Below are positions 8,046 to 16,148 of a stretch of DNA of 64,000 bases, one piece after another. Origin of the DNA: Streptomyces aculeolatus. Its GTDB lineage: Bacteria; Actinomycetota; Actinomycetes; Streptomycetales; Streptomycetaceae. The position numbers and the translations under genes were made by a program. The DNA lies in assembly GCF_020400605.1 (NCBI RefSeq), contig NZ_JAINRD010000006.1:186001-250000 (forward strand). The letters are read 5' to 3'. The first letter of the stretch is position 1, and every line of letters begins with the position of its first letter. The notes beneath the pieces were generated by a model that was not told where the DNA came from, ran no database searches, and saw nothing but the letters and a program-made list of their open reading frames with translations.

Positions 8046-8891
8046 GTGCGCATCGACCTGCATACCCACTCCGCCGATTCGGACGGTACGGACACCCCCG
8101 CCGAACTGGTGCGCAAAGCGGCGGCCGAGGGCCTGGACGTCGTCGCGCTCACCGACCACGACGGCGTCGGCGGCCACGCCGAGGCGATCGAGGCCCTGCC
8201 CGACGGGCTGACCCTCGTCCCCGGCATGGAGCTGTCCTGCGACCTCGACGGCGTCAGCCTGCACATGCTGGCGTACCTCTTCGACCCCGAGGAGCCGGAG
8301 CTGACCCGCGAACGCGACGCCGTGCGCAACGACCGGGTGCGCCGGGCGCGGCTGATGACGGAGCGGCTGATCGAGCTGGGCGTGCCCATCACCTGGCAGC
8401 GGGTGCAGGAGATCGCCGGCGAGGGCGCCATCGCCCGGCCGCACGTGGCCAGCGCGATGGTCGAGGCCGGCGTCGTCGCCTCGGTGCAGGACGCCTTCAC
8501 CGACGAGTGGATCGGCTCCGGCGGCCGGGCGTACGTGGAGAAGCACGAACTCGACCCCTTCGACGCCATCCGCCTTATCAAGGGCGCCGGCGGCGTCACG
8601 GTCTTCGCCCACCCGCTGGCGGTCAAGCGCGGCGTCTGCCTGCCGGAGGGCGCGGTCGCGGAGCTGGCCGCGGCCGGGCTCGACGGCATCGAGGTGGACC
8701 ACATGGACCACGACGAGGAGACCCGCGCCAAGCTCCGCGGCACGGCCGCCGACCTGGGTCTGCTGGCCACGGGCTCCAGCGACTACCACGGCGCCCGCAA
8801 GACGTGCCGCCTCGGCGAGTTCACGACGGCCCCCGAGGTCTACGAGCAGATCGTGGACCGCGCCACGGGCGCGTCCCCCGTCAAGCGCTAG
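8046..8891 (+). CDS. PHP-domain metal-dependent phosphoesterase
   Basis: 281 residues of PHP type. Motif I is RIDLHTHSADSDGT at residues 2-15, then ALTDHDGVGGHAEA, PGMELSC, VTVFAHPLAV and the final GSSDYHG, which together supply the His/Asp ligands of a trinuclear metal site. The closest characterised relatives are the YciV/TrpH group (RNase AM, 3',5'-nucleoside bisphosphate phosphatase). The protein is cytoplasmic. The GTG start at 8046 places the first motif at the very N-terminus, as usual. A short GC hairpin follows at 8913-8932. Confidence 0.92.
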   Translation: MRIDLHTHSADSDGTDTPAELVRKAAAEGLDVVALTDHDGVGGHAEAIEALPDGLTLVPGMELSCDLDGVSLHMLAYLFDPEEPELTRERDAVRNDRVRRARLMTERLIELGVPITWQRVQEIAGEGAIARPHVASAMVEAGVVASVQDAFTDEWIGSGGRAYVEKHELDPFDAIRLIKGAGGVTVFAHPLAVKRGVCLPEGAVAELAAAGLDGIEVDHMDHDEETRAKLRGTAADLGLLATGSSDYHGARKTCRLGEFTTAPEVYEQIVDRATGASPVKR

Positions 8892-8912
8892 CCGGACGGC
8901 CGGCAGGCCGGC

Positions 8913-8932
8913 GCGCCCCGGGGCCGGGGCGC
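8913..8932. terminator. Short GC hairpin after the PHP gene
   Basis: GCGCCCC (8913-8919) pairs with GGGGCGC (8926-8932) around a six-base loop, 21 bases after the stop. The stem is short, so this call is tentative. Confidence 0.4.
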
Positions 8933-8982
8933 ACGGCCGCCCGCCGGGGTTCGATCCGCGCGGGACGCCTTAAGCTCCTCGC

Positions 8983-9588
8983 GTGTTCGATCTCGCCCTC
9001 TTCGGGTCGGTCTTCGTCACGCTGTTCGTGATCATGGACCCACCCGGTACCACGCCGATCTTCCTCGCGCTCACCTCGGGCCGCCCCCTGAAGGTGCAGC
9101 GCAAGATGGCCATGCAGGCGGCGGCCGTCGCGTTCGGCGTGATCGCGGTGTTCGCCGTCGGCGGCCAGCAGATCCTCGACTACCTGCACGTCTCCGTGCC
9201 GGCGCTGATGGTCGCGGGCGGGCTGCTGCTCCTGCTGATCTCCCTCGACCTGCTCACCGGCAAGGCCGAGGAGCCCACCCAGACCAAGGACGTCAACGCC
9301 GCCCTCGTACCGCTGGGGATGCCGCTGCTCGCCGGGCCCGGGGCGATCGTGACCGTCATCCTGGCGGTGCAGGACGCGGACGGGGTGAAGGAGGAACTGG
9401 CGGTGTGGGCGGCGATCGTCGCCATCCACCTCGTGCTGTGGGTGACGATGCGCTATTCGCTGCTGATCATCCGGCTCATCAAGGAGGGCGGCGTCGTCCT
9501 GGTGTCGCGGCTGGCCGGGATGCTGCTGGCGACGATCGCGGTGCAGCAGATCGCCAACGGGGTCACGGAGTTCATCCGGCAGGCGTGA
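8983..9588 (+). CDS. marC: MarC-family integral membrane protein
   Basis: 201 residues with six hydrophobic segments. The first (FDLALFGSVFVTLFVIMDPPGTTPIFLALTSG) carries the MarC signature MDPxGxxPxF, and a second repeat (AALVPLGMPLLAGPGAIVTVILAV) carries the PxAxPLLxGPG-like signature. Family members were once linked to multiple antibiotic resistance, but the transported substrate is unknown. TAAGCT at 8971-8976 sits six bases before the GTG, indicating a leaderless message. The gene converges on soxR with only 16 bases between the stops. Confidence 0.92.
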   Translation: MFDLALFGSVFVTLFVIMDPPGTTPIFLALTSGRPLKVQRKMAMQAAAVAFGVIAVFAVGGQQILDYLHVSVPALMVAGGLLLLLISLDLLTGKAEEPTQTKDVNAALVPLGMPLLAGPGAIVTVILAVQDADGVKEELAVWAAIVAIHLVLWVTMRYSLLIIRLIKEGGVVLVSRLAGMLLATIAVQQIANGVTEFIRQA

Positions 9589-9604
9589 GACGCGTACCGC
9601 CTCG

Positions 9605-10060
9605 TCACACCCCGAGGCCGCGGGCGCCCGGGCCGCGTTCGCCGAGCCGGTCGTCGGTGTTGGCCAGCGCGCACTTGTCGAGCGACAGGCAGCCGCAGCC
9701 GATGCACTCGGTGAGGTTGTCGCGCAGCCGCTCCAGCCGGCGGATGTGGGTGTTGAGGTCCTTGCGCCAGCCCTCCGACAGCTGCGCCCAGTCGGCGCGG
9801 TTCGGCGTGCGGCCCTCCGGGAGCACCGCGAGCGCCTCGCGGATCGCCGCCAGCGGGATCCCCACGCGCTGCGAGGCGCGGATGAACGCGACCCGGCGCA
9901 GGGTGTCCCGGGAGAAGCGGCGCTGGTTGCCGGAGGTGCGGCGGCTGCTGATCAGACCCTGGCGCTCGTAGAAGCGCAGCGCCGACTGCGGGACTCCGCT
10001 GCGGTCGGACAGCTCGCCGATGGTGGCTTCCTTGGCCCGCGGGGACAGGTGGTGCGTCAT
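9605..10060 (-). CDS. soxR: SoxR redox-sensing MerR-family regulator
   Basis: 151 residues. An N-terminal MerR winged helix (TIGELSDRSGVPQSALRFYERQGLISSRRTSGNQRRF) is followed by a dimer helix and the four-cysteine 2Fe-2S site CIGCGCLSLDKC (CX2CXCX5C). In Streptomyces, SoxR senses redox-cycling small molecules such as actinorhodin-like pigments and activates export or detoxification genes. The ATG at 10060 gives the standard N-terminus. A perfect SoxR-type palindrome lies 18 bases upstream, suggesting autoregulation. No classical SoxR target such as an MFS pump is adjacent. Confidence 0.95.
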   Translation of the reverse strand: MTHHLSPRAKEATIGELSDRSGVPQSALRFYERQGLISSRRTSGNQRRFSRDTLRRVAFIRASQRVGIPLAAIREALAVLPEGRTPNRADWAQLSEGWRKDLNTHIRRLERLRDNLTECIGCGCLSLDKCALANTDDRLGERGPGARGLGV

Positions 10061-10077
10061 GCCGCCAGCGTAACTTG

Positions 10078-10097
10078 ACCTCAACCGCGGTTGAGGT
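10078..10097. promoter_or_regulatory. SoxR box (perfect 20-bp palindrome)
   Basis: ACCTCAACCGCGGTTGAGGT is its own reverse complement and contains the CCTCAA...TTGAGG core of known SoxR operators. It lies just upstream of soxR, and TACGCT (10067-10072, complement strand) is a possible -10 box placing transcription at about the ATG. Confidence 0.85.
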
Positions 10098-10112
10098 TGG
10101 ACGATGTCCGGT

Positions 10113-10976
10113 TCAGCCGGCGGCCAGGTCGGCCGACCAGAACGCGGCGAGCGCGGCGGCGGTCTCGGCGGGGCGGTCGACGTTGGGGGAGTGGTCGGCG
10201 CCGCCGACGACCGTGCGGTGGGCCCGCAGCCGGCACGCCATGTCGTCCATCTCCGCCACGGGCCAGACGTAGTCGGACTCGCCGGTGAGCACGTGGACGG
10301 GCAGCGGCACGCCGGCCAGCTCGGCGGTCCTGTCGGGCTCCTCGCACAGCTGCCGGGCGGTGGCGGCGAGCTGCGCTGGGCGGGTGCCGAGCCAGCGGCG
10401 GTGCAGGAAGTCCGCCACGTCGGCGGGAAGCACGGGGGTCTCTGGCGGGTCGAAGGCGCGCATGGCCTGCCAGACGGTCTCCATGTCGTACGTGGTCAGG
10501 GCGTCGGCGAGGAGCTTCGCGCGGGACTGCTGCTCGTCGCAGACGATCCCGGGGCCGCTGCTCATGAGGGTGAGCGAGGCGAACGCGCCGGGGGCGCGGA
10601 GGACGGCGGCGCGGGCGACGTGGCCGCCGTGCGAGTGCCCGAGGAGGTGGGGCGGGGGATCGCCCGCCGCGCCGAGCGCGGCGCCCAGCGCGAGGACGTC
10701 CTGCGCGAGTTCGTCCTGCGTGTACGCGTCCTCGTCCTTCGGGCCGTCCGACTCGTACTGCCCGCGGCCGTCGACGGCGACCACGCGGTAGCCGGCGCCG
10801 GCGAGGGGTTCGAGCAGGGCGATGAAGTCCTCCTTGCTGCCCGTGAACCCGGGCACCAGGAGCGCGGTCCCGCGGACGGGCCGCCCGGCCCGCAGCGCGG
10901 CGAACGCACCCCGCGGGGTCTCGACCCGCAGGGCCTCGGCCCCGGCCGGCAACGCGACGAACGGCGGCTTGCTCAT
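10113..10976 (-). CDS. Alpha/beta-fold hydrolase
   Basis: 287 residues with the classic alpha/beta-hydrolase order. An oxyanion region TALLVPGFTGSKEDF comes first, then VVAVDGRGQYES, a nucleophile elbow GHSHGG (Ser), a helical cap, an acid region VLTGESDYVWP, and the catalytic His in VGGADHSPNVDRP. There is no signal peptide, so it acts in the cytoplasm. The family covers esterases, lipases and haloalkane dehalogenases; the substrate cannot be told. TAGGGT stands six bases before the ATG on the complement strand (leaderless type). The soxR box lies just past its 3' end. Confidence 0.88.
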   Translation of the reverse strand: MSKPPFVALPAGAEALRVETPRGAFAALRAGRPVRGTALLVPGFTGSKEDFIALLEPLAGAGYRVVAVDGRGQYESDGPKDEDAYTQDELAQDVLALGAALGAAGDPPPHLLGHSHGGHVARAAVLRAPGAFASLTLMSSGPGIVCDEQQSRAKLLADALTTYDMETVWQAMRAFDPPETPVLPADVADFLHRRWLGTRPAQLAATARQLCEEPDRTAELAGVPLPVHVLTGESDYVWPVAEMDDMACRLRAHRTVVGGADHSPNVDRPAETAAALAAFWSADLAAG

Positions 10977-11315
10977 CCCCCGACCCTAGCCCCGCCCGTA
11001 CGCGCCCTTGCCACCTACCCCGCTCCGCGGGTGAGGGAGCGGAAAGAGGGGGACGCCGGCTCCGGCGCCGGGCCGGACCGCCGCGGCACGCCGCGCGGGC
11101 CGGCGGGCAGCCGCCTTCGCCGCGCCGCCATGGCGGGGCACCGGAGGCCGTGGCGCCCGACACCGTCCCGCGGCACGGATACCGGTCGCCGGCCGCTCGT
11201 GCGGCTCACCCTCCGGTCCGCGGTGCACGTACGACGCCCCCCGCCCCCGTTCGCGGACACACCTCGGGCCCGGGTCGTACGTCGTGACGTACGGCCCGGG
11301 CCCGGAAGGGCTCTG
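10977..11315. other. Intergenic region with helicase terminator
   Basis: About 340 bases between two same-strand genes. It contains the terminator hairpin at 11265-11304 and the promoter of the hydrolase gene. A frame of 80 codons on the minus strand within it is rich in Arg/Ala/Gly and looks like chance in GC-rich DNA. No further feature recognised. Confidence 0.6.
11265..11304 (-). terminator. Strong hairpin terminator of the DEAD-box helicase gene
   Basis: The arms at 11265-11283 and 11286-11304 pair over 19 positions with a single G-T wobble and a two-base loop, starting 12 bases beyond the helicase stop. Confidence 0.75.
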
Positions 11316-12941
11316 CTACTCCGCCGCAGGCGCGCCCGCGTTGCCGCTGCGGGTGCGGCGACGGCGGCGGCGCGGCTTGCGGGCCGCGGCGTCCGCCGCG
11401 TCCCCGCCCGCGCTCGCGGCCTGCTCCGGTGCGGTCTCCCGCTGCTCGGCGGCCTCCGCCGCCACCGGGAGTCCGCTGCGCGTGCGGCGGCGCTGCCGCG
11501 GCGTACGGCTGCGCTTCGGACGCTCCTCGGCCGCAGCTCCCCGCGAGCCAGAGCCGCGCGAGCCGGCGCCACGGCGTCCGCCGCCCGTCTCGCCCAGGTC
11601 CTCCAGCTCCTCGGCGCCGAGCCCGGCCCGGGTCCGCTCGGCGCGCGGCAGCACGCCCTTCGTACCCTCCGGGATGTTCAGCGCCTCGTACAGGTGCGGG
11701 GAGGTGGAGTACGTCTCCTCGGGGTTCTCCAGGTCGAGCTCCAGCGCCTTGTTGATCAGGTGCCAGCGCGTGATCTCGTCCCAGTCGACCAGGGTGACCG
11801 CCGTGCCGGACGCGCCCGCGCGGGCGGTGCGGCCGATGCGGTGCAGGTACGTTTTCTCGTCCTCCGGCGTCTGGTAGTTGATCACGTGCGTGATGCCGGT
11901 GACGTCGATGCCGCGCGCCGCCACGTCCGTGCAGACCAGCACGTCGACCTTGCCGTTGCGGAACGCCCGCAGCGCCTGCTCGCGCGCGCCCTGGCCCAGG
12001 TCCCCGTGGACCGAGCCGGCGGCGAACCCGCGCCGGGTCAGCTGCTCGGCGACGTCCGCGCAGGTGCGCTTCGTACGGCAGAAGATCATGGTCAGTCCGC
12101 GGCCGTCGGCCTGCAGGATGCGCGCCAGCATCTCCGGCTTGTCCATCGAGTGGGCCCGGAAGGCGTGCTGCTCGACGGCGGCGACGGTCGCGCCCTCGTC
12201 GTCCGGCGCGGTGGCGCGGATGTGGGTGGGCTGCGACATGTAGCGCCGGGCGAGGCCGATGACCTGCCCCGGCATCGTCGCCGAGAACAGCATCGTCTGC
12301 CGCTTGGCGGGCAGCTGCTGGATGATCTTCTCGACGTCCGGCAGGAAGCCGAGGTCGAGCATCTCGTCGGCCTCGTCGAGCACCAGCACCTTGATCTTCG
12401 ACAGGTCCAGCTTGCGCTGGCCGGCGAGGTCGAGGAGGCGGCCGGGGGTGCCGACGACGACGTCGACGCCCTTCTTCAGCGCCTCCAGCTGGGGCTCGTA
12501 CGCCCGGCCGCCGTAGATCGACAGCGCGCGGACGTTACGGACCTTGCCGGCGGTCAGCAGGTCGTTGGTGACCTGCACGCACAGCTCGCGGGTGGGGACG
12601 ACGACGAGCGCCTGCGGGGCGTTCGTCAGGGCGCCGGTGTCGGCGCGACCGGACTCGACGTCGGCGGGGACGACGACCTTCTCCAGCAGGGGAAGGCCGA
12701 ATCCGAGCGTCTTGCCGGTACCGGTCTTGGCCTGGCCGATCACATCGGTGCCGGCGAGGGCCACGGGAAGGGTCATCTCCTGAATGGGGAAAGGAGTGGT
12801 GATTCCCACGGCCTCCAGGGCCTCAGCAGTCTCGGGGAGGATCCCCAGGTCTCGAAACGTGGACAGGATGCTTGCCTCTTCTGTCGGTCGCGGCGAGCGG
12901 CGGGGGACGGGGGTCGTACCGCGCGGGTGGCGCGGGACCAC
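11316..12941 (-). CDS. DEAD-box ATP-dependent RNA helicase
   Basis: Up to 541 residues. All core motifs are present: Q-motif (GITTPFPIQEMTLPVAL), Walker A AKTGTGKT, PTRELCVQ, GTPGRLLDL, DEAD (VLVLDEADEMLDLGF), SAT, RTCADVAEQL region, VHGDLGQGAREQALRAF, TDVAARGID and HRIGRTARAG. The ~110-residue C-terminal tail is basic and Arg-rich (RRRRRTRSG) and likely contacts RNA. Such enzymes remodel RNA in ribosome assembly and decay, often under cold stress. The start is uncertain: the GTG at 12941 gives a weakly conserved Arg/Pro-rich leader of about 25 residues before STFRDLGILPETAEAL. Confidence 0.93.
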   Translation of the reverse strand: MVPRHPRGTTPVPRRSPRPTEEASILSTFRDLGILPETAEALEAVGITTPFPIQEMTLPVALAGTDVIGQAKTGTGKTLGFGLPLLEKVVVPADVESGRADTGALTNAPQALVVVPTRELCVQVTNDLLTAGKVRNVRALSIYGGRAYEPQLEALKKGVDVVVGTPGRLLDLAGQRKLDLSKIKVLVLDEADEMLDLGFLPDVEKIIQQLPAKRQTMLFSATMPGQVIGLARRYMSQPTHIRATAPDDEGATVAAVEQHAFRAHSMDKPEMLARILQADGRGLTMIFCRTKRTCADVAEQLTRRGFAAGSVHGDLGQGAREQALRAFRNGKVDVLVCTDVAARGIDVTGITHVINYQTPEDEKTYLHRIGRTARAGASGTAVTLVDWDEITRWHLINKALELDLENPEETYSTSPHLYEALNIPEGTKGVLPRAERTRAGLGAEELEDLGETGGGRRGAGSRGSGSRGAAAEERPKRSRTPRQRRRTRSGLPVAAEAAEQRETAPEQAASAGGDAADAAARKPRRRRRRTRSGNAGAPAAE

Positions 12942-13248
12942 TTCTTCCGTCTCTCGGGCGCTCCAGCCGCGAGAATTCCCTCCGGCGGTGTGCGTACGGC
13001 GGGACAGGCCGCACGGTCTCCGCTGAGAGCGGTCGGGGTCGGAGCCGATCGGGCCACCGACCGGGCATCCTTCAGTACATGCTTCCCACGCGCCTCCGGA
13101 CTCACGCCCGCGGCATGGGGAACCCGCCGTGACCGGCGAGTGCTATACCACTCTACCTAAAATCGTGCAGCCGTGTTGTGCGATGTCTCATAGTCCACGG
13201 GCTGACCAGGCTCTTCCCAGGTCCCCACGGGCCGCTATATTCCGCTCC
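12942..13248. other. Divergent promoter region, helicase and ferritin-like genes
   Basis: About 300 bases. The stretch ~13140-13245 is much less GC-rich than its surroundings and holds several TANNNT-type boxes on both strands (for example TATATT at 13236-13241, seven bases before the ATG at 13249). The half nearer the helicase gene probably forms its 5' leader. No small gene or riboswitch recognised. Confidence 0.5.
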
Positions 13249-14022
13249 ATGGACACTCCCCCTGCCGACGCAGCCGCACCCCAGGACACCGGAGAGACCG
13301 GTGACGCCGGAGACACCGCCGCCGCATCCGGCGTAGCCGCCGAGGACTGGGCGCAGGCCGCCGCCGACCCGCAGTACCGGGCCGCGGTCGTGGACCTGCT
13401 CGGCGCCCTCGCCTACGGCGAGCTGGCCGCCTTCGAGCGGCTGGCGGAGGACGCGAAGCTGGCGCCCGGCGTGGAGGACAAGGCGGAGCTGGCGGCGATG
13501 GCCGCCGCCGAGTTCCACCACTTCGAGCGGCTGCGGGACCGGCTGGCCGAGATCGACGAGGACCCGGCCCGCGCGATGGAGCCGTTCGCCGCCGCGCTGA
13601 ACGAGTTCCACCGCCAGACGGCGCCCTCCGACTGGCTGGAGGGGCTGGTCAAGGCGTACGTCGGCGACTCGATCGCCAGCGACTTCTACCGCGAGGTCGC
13701 CGTCCGGCTGGACTCCGACACCCGCGGTCTGGTGCTGAGCGTGCTGGACGACACCGGGCACGCGACGTTCGCCGTGGGCAAGGTCCGCAGCGCGATCGAG
13801 GCCGATCCACGGGTCGGCGGCCGGCTGGCGCTGTGGGCCCGGCGGCTGATGGGCGAGGCGCTGAGCCAGGCGCAGCGGGTGGTGGCGGAGCGGGACGCGC
13901 TGTCGATGATGCTCGTGGGCGGGGTCGCCGACGGGTTCGACCTGGCGGAGGTGGGGCGGATGTTCTCCCGTATCACCGAGGCGCACACCAAGCGGATGGC
14001 GGCGCTGGGGCTCTCCGCATAG
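13249..14022 (+). CDS. Ferritin-like fold protein
   Basis: 257 residues. After a ~30-residue disordered Ala/Asp/Glu-rich start comes a four-helix ferritin-like domain: ALAYGELAAFERLAEDAKLAP, AAMAAAEFHHFERLRDRLAEI, SIASDFYREVAVRL and later DDTGHATFAVGKVRSAIE. The Glu and ExxH pairs in the helices could bind a di-iron centre as in MiaE-like hydroxylases, though no substrate is known. The ATG at 13249 is chosen over an upstream frame extension because a TATATT -10 box stands seven bases before it. It converges on two hairpins and the small membrane gene at 14149. Confidence 0.85.
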   Translation: MDTPPADAAAPQDTGETGDAGDTAAASGVAAEDWAQAAADPQYRAAVVDLLGALAYGELAAFERLAEDAKLAPGVEDKAELAAMAAAEFHHFERLRDRLAEIDEDPARAMEPFAAALNEFHRQTAPSDWLEGLVKAYVGDSIASDFYREVAVRLDSDTRGLVLSVLDDTGHATFAVGKVRSAIEADPRVGGRLALWARRLMGEALSQAQRVVAERDALSMMLVGGVADGFDLAEVGRMFSRITEAHTKRMAALGLSA

Positions 14023-14026
14023 CGCG

Positions 14027-14051
14027 GCGCCCGGGCGGTGGGCCCGGGCGC
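14027..14051. terminator. Hairpin after the ferritin-like gene
   Basis: GCGCCCGGGC (14027-14036) pairs with GCCCGGGCGC (14042-14051), five bases after the stop codon. Confidence 0.6.
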
Positions 14052-14085
14052 GCGCATGTTCCCGTGCGTCGGAGCGGTCCTGAGC

Positions 14086-14121
14086 GGCTCCGCTCCGATC
14101 CGGGTGGGCCGGAGCGGAGCC
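14086..14121. terminator. Second convergent hairpin
   Basis: GGCTCCGCTCCG (14086-14097) and CGGAGCGGAGCC (14110-14121) form a perfect 12-bp stem with a 12-base loop, placed 28 bases past the stop of the opposing membrane-protein gene. Confidence 0.6.
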
Positions 14122-14148
14122 GAAGGCCTCGGTACGTCCGCCGGCGGC

Positions 14149-14436
14149 TCAGCGCACCGGGCGGCCCGCCAGGTACGCCGCCGCGGGGCGGCTCCGCTCC
14201 CGGTTCTTGACCAGCAGCGACAGCATCGCCGCCGCGAAGGCCCCGGCCACCGGCAGGACGATCGGCAGGTTCCCCGCGCCCAGCACCGTGTGGGCCAGGG
14301 CCGCGCCGAGGACGGCGGCCCCCGGTCCTGTGGCCAGCGTGAGGTTCCGGTGCCGGAACCGGTCGGGATAGCGGGAGAGTGCGGCCAGCGCAATCGCCAG
14401 GCCGATGACTGCGGAACACACGGCTGTCAGGATCAT
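14149..14436 (-). CDS. Small membrane protein
   Basis: 95 residues with three likely membrane helices: MILTAVCSAVIGLAIALAAL, ALATGPGAAVLGAALAHTVLGAG and LPIVLPVAGAFAAAMLSLLV. A short basic C-terminal tail follows (NRERSRPAAAYLAGRPVR). The ATG at 14436 starts directly at the first helix, which is preferred to an upstream extension that would add a polar leader. No family recognised; similar small proteins occur here in other streptomycetes as far as I recall. It lies downstream of a hairpin that ends the DUF3107 unit, so it likely has its own promoter. Confidence 0.7.
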   Translation of the reverse strand: MILTAVCSAVIGLAIALAALSRYPDRFRHRNLTLATGPGAAVLGAALAHTVLGAGNLPIVLPVAGAFAAAMLSLLVKNRERSRPAAAYLAGRPVR

Positions 14437-14521
14437 CTCGCGCCCGCCCTTCGTTGGGCCCCCACTGCTGGGGCGAATCGGACGCTCCGGATCTACCCGC
14501 ATGGATCCGCGGGCAAACGAC

Positions 14522-14550
14522 GGCCCCCCGGTGTCGGACACCGGGGGGCC
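14522..14550 (-). terminator. Terminator of the DUF3107 gene
   Basis: A perfect 13-bp stem (14522-14534 with 14538-14550) around a CGG loop, about 30 bases past the stop of the minus-strand DUF3107 gene. Confidence 0.75.
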
Positions 14551-14581
14551 GGACGAGCTGGGAAGGCGGGAACAACTGCCC

Positions 14582-14809
14582 TCAGAGGGCGCCGAAACCC
14601 ACCTTGCGCGCCGTCGGCGCGCCGATCTCCACGTAGGCGATGCGGCCCGACGGCACGAGGATCTTCCGGCCGCGGTCGTCGACCAGGGTCAGCACCTCCG
14701 ACTTGCCGCCGAGCGCGTCCGCCACCGCGCTCTCGATCTCTTCGGCGGACTGCCCGCTCTCCAGGCTGATCTCACGGGGGGCGTGCTGCACGCCGATCTT
14801 GACCTCCAC
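14582..14809 (-). CDS. DUF3107 family protein
   Basis: 75 residues, VEVKIGVQHAPREISLESGQSAEEIESAVADAL, then VLTLVDDRGRKILVPSGRIAYVEIG and KVGFGAL. This is a compact beta-rich protein kept across actinobacteria next to a TetR gene; its biochemical role is unknown to me. The GTG at 14809 is preferred over an ATG 13 codons upstream because an AAAGGGA site precedes it and the product then matches the family N-terminus. It lies 120 bases downstream of the TetR gene on the same strand and may be co-transcribed with it. Confidence 0.85.
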   Translation of the reverse strand: MEVKIGVQHAPREISLESGQSAEEIESAVADALGGKSEVLTLVDDRGRKILVPSGRIAYVEIGAPTARKVGFGAL

Positions 14810-14932
14810 GGCCTGATCCCTTTCGGTCAGTTGGATGTACGTGTGCACACTAACCCGGCGTGCACACCCCGCGGGACCGATGCCTGCACGCCCGCAGCGA
14901 ACACGCTGCGGGCCGTGCCCCGGGGGCCGGGC

Positions 14933-15574
14933 CTACGGCTGGTCCGGGCCGCCGTGCAGCGGGAAGCCGGCGATGCCGCGCCAGGAGAGCGAGGCGATGA
15001 GGCGCGCGGCGGCGTCCCGCGGGATGGACCGGCCGGAGCCCAGCCAGTACCGCGCGGTGATCTGCGCCATGCCGCACAGGCCCACGGCGAGCAGCATCGC
15101 CTGCTCGACCGGCAGGTCGGTGTCCTCCGCGATGACCTCGCTGACCGCCTGCGCGCAGTCCAGGCTGACCCTGTCGACGCGCTCGCGGACCGCGGGCTCG
15201 TTGGTCAGGTCGGACTCGAAGACCAGCCGGAAGGCGCCGCCCTCGTCCTCGACGAAGGCGTAGTACGCATCCATCGTGGCGGCGACGCGCTGCTTGTTGT
15301 CCGATGTGGACGCGAGCGCCGCGCGCACCGCCTTCAGCAGTGCGTCGCAGTGCTGGTCGAGCAGCGCGAGGTACAGCTCCAACTTGCCGGGGAAGTGCTG
15401 GTAGAGCACGGGCTTGCTGACCCCGGCGCGGTCCGCGATGTCGTCCATGGCGGCGGAGTGGTACCCCTGGGCGACGAAAACCTCCTGGGCCGCACCGAGG
15501 AGCTGGTTGCGGCGCGCGCGACGGGGAAGCCTCGTACTGCGTGGACGCGTCTCCGCCTGCTCCATGGCTGTCAC
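14933..15574 (-). CDS. TetR-family transcriptional regulator
   Basis: 213 residues. The N-terminal DNA-binding helix-turn-helix is clear: RRNQLLGAAQEVFVAQGYHSAAMDDIADRAGVSKPVLYQHFPGKLELYLALLDQH. The C-terminal ~150 residues form the variable ligand and dimer domain (RLVFESDLTNEPAVRERVDRVS, AMLLAVGLCGMAQITARYWLGSGRSIPRDAAARLI). The GTG at 15574 follows an AGGAGG site by about five bases; an internal ATG lies three codons later. Regulated genes and ligand are unknown. It shares strand and neighbourhood with the DUF3107 gene. Confidence 0.92.
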   Translation of the reverse strand: MTAMEQAETRPRSTRLPRRARRNQLLGAAQEVFVAQGYHSAAMDDIADRAGVSKPVLYQHFPGKLELYLALLDQHCDALLKAVRAALASTSDNKQRVAATMDAYYAFVEDEGGAFRLVFESDLTNEPAVRERVDRVSLDCAQAVSEVIAEDTDLPVEQAMLLAVGLCGMAQITARYWLGSGRSIPRDAAARLIASLSWRGIAGFPLHGGPDQP

Positions 15575-15736
15575 TGCGCCTCCTGGTTCCTGAGATGATC
15601 GCCCCCGGGACGCCGGGCCTGTCCGGCGGGCCGACCGCAGGTGCCATCGTACGTGCGGGTAATCGTCCGGCGCTCCGTCGCTGCGCGAAATTTCATCGCC
15701 CTCGGCCCTGGCCGAACCGGGGCAATACCGTGCACG

Positions 15737-15988
15737 TCACCGGTATTCGTCCTCATCCTGTTCGACGGCGCGGGCCTGCTCGGCGGCGTCCGCCGGGTCC
15801 GCCTCGGCGCCGTCGCGCCCGGCGGGCCCGGTCTCGTCGTCGCCCCGCCCCACCTCGGCGCGCTGCTCCGCGGCGTCGGCCTCCGGGGTCTCGTCGTCCG
15901 GTCCCCCGGGGGCGTCCGCCGCCCGGGCCCGGCCCGTACGGCGGGCGGGCTCGTCGAAGGTGTCCGAATCCTGCGGGTCGACCGCCAT
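15737..15988 (-). CDS. Small acidic, probably disordered protein
   Basis: 83 residues, MAVDPQDSDTFDEPARRTGRARA then a run dominated by Asp, Glu, Ala, Gly and Pro, ending EQDEDEYR. There is no hydrophobic core, so it is probably intrinsically disordered. The ATG at 15988 follows an AGGGAG site. It is divergent from the hydrolase gene at 16149 and upstream, on the same strand, of the TetR gene. No family recognised; the low complexity leaves some doubt that it is expressed. Confidence 0.6.
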   Translation of the reverse strand: MAVDPQDSDTFDEPARRTGRARAADAPGGPDDETPEADAAEQRAEVGRGDDETGPAGRDGAEADPADAAEQARAVEQDEDEYR

Positions 15989-16148
15989 GGCGTCGTCTCC
16001 CTCTCCGCGTCGTCCGTCACCCTGACTTCGGGCACAGTTTCGGTTGATGTCCTCCATACGAGCCTAAGAGAGGGTGCTTTCGGCCGCGAGGCGGCCTGTG
16101 AGCGCGAACACATGAACCACTGCGTGACTGTCTCGTAACATTGCCCCC

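Noticed and set aside
9453..9707. Minus-strand frame extending soxR region into marC
   Set aside because: It is in a different frame from soxR and antisense to clear MarC membrane helices.
10986..11228. 80-codon minus-strand frame between hydrolase and helicase genes
   Set aside because: Arg/Ala/Gly/Pro-rich without domain, start signal or conservation clue; typical of chance frames in GC-rich DNA.
15724..15747. AATACCG/CGGTATT repeat as a TetR operator
   Set aside because: It lies at the 3' end of the acidic-protein gene, ~150 bases from the TetR start, with a 10-base spacer; a weak terminator or chance is as likely.
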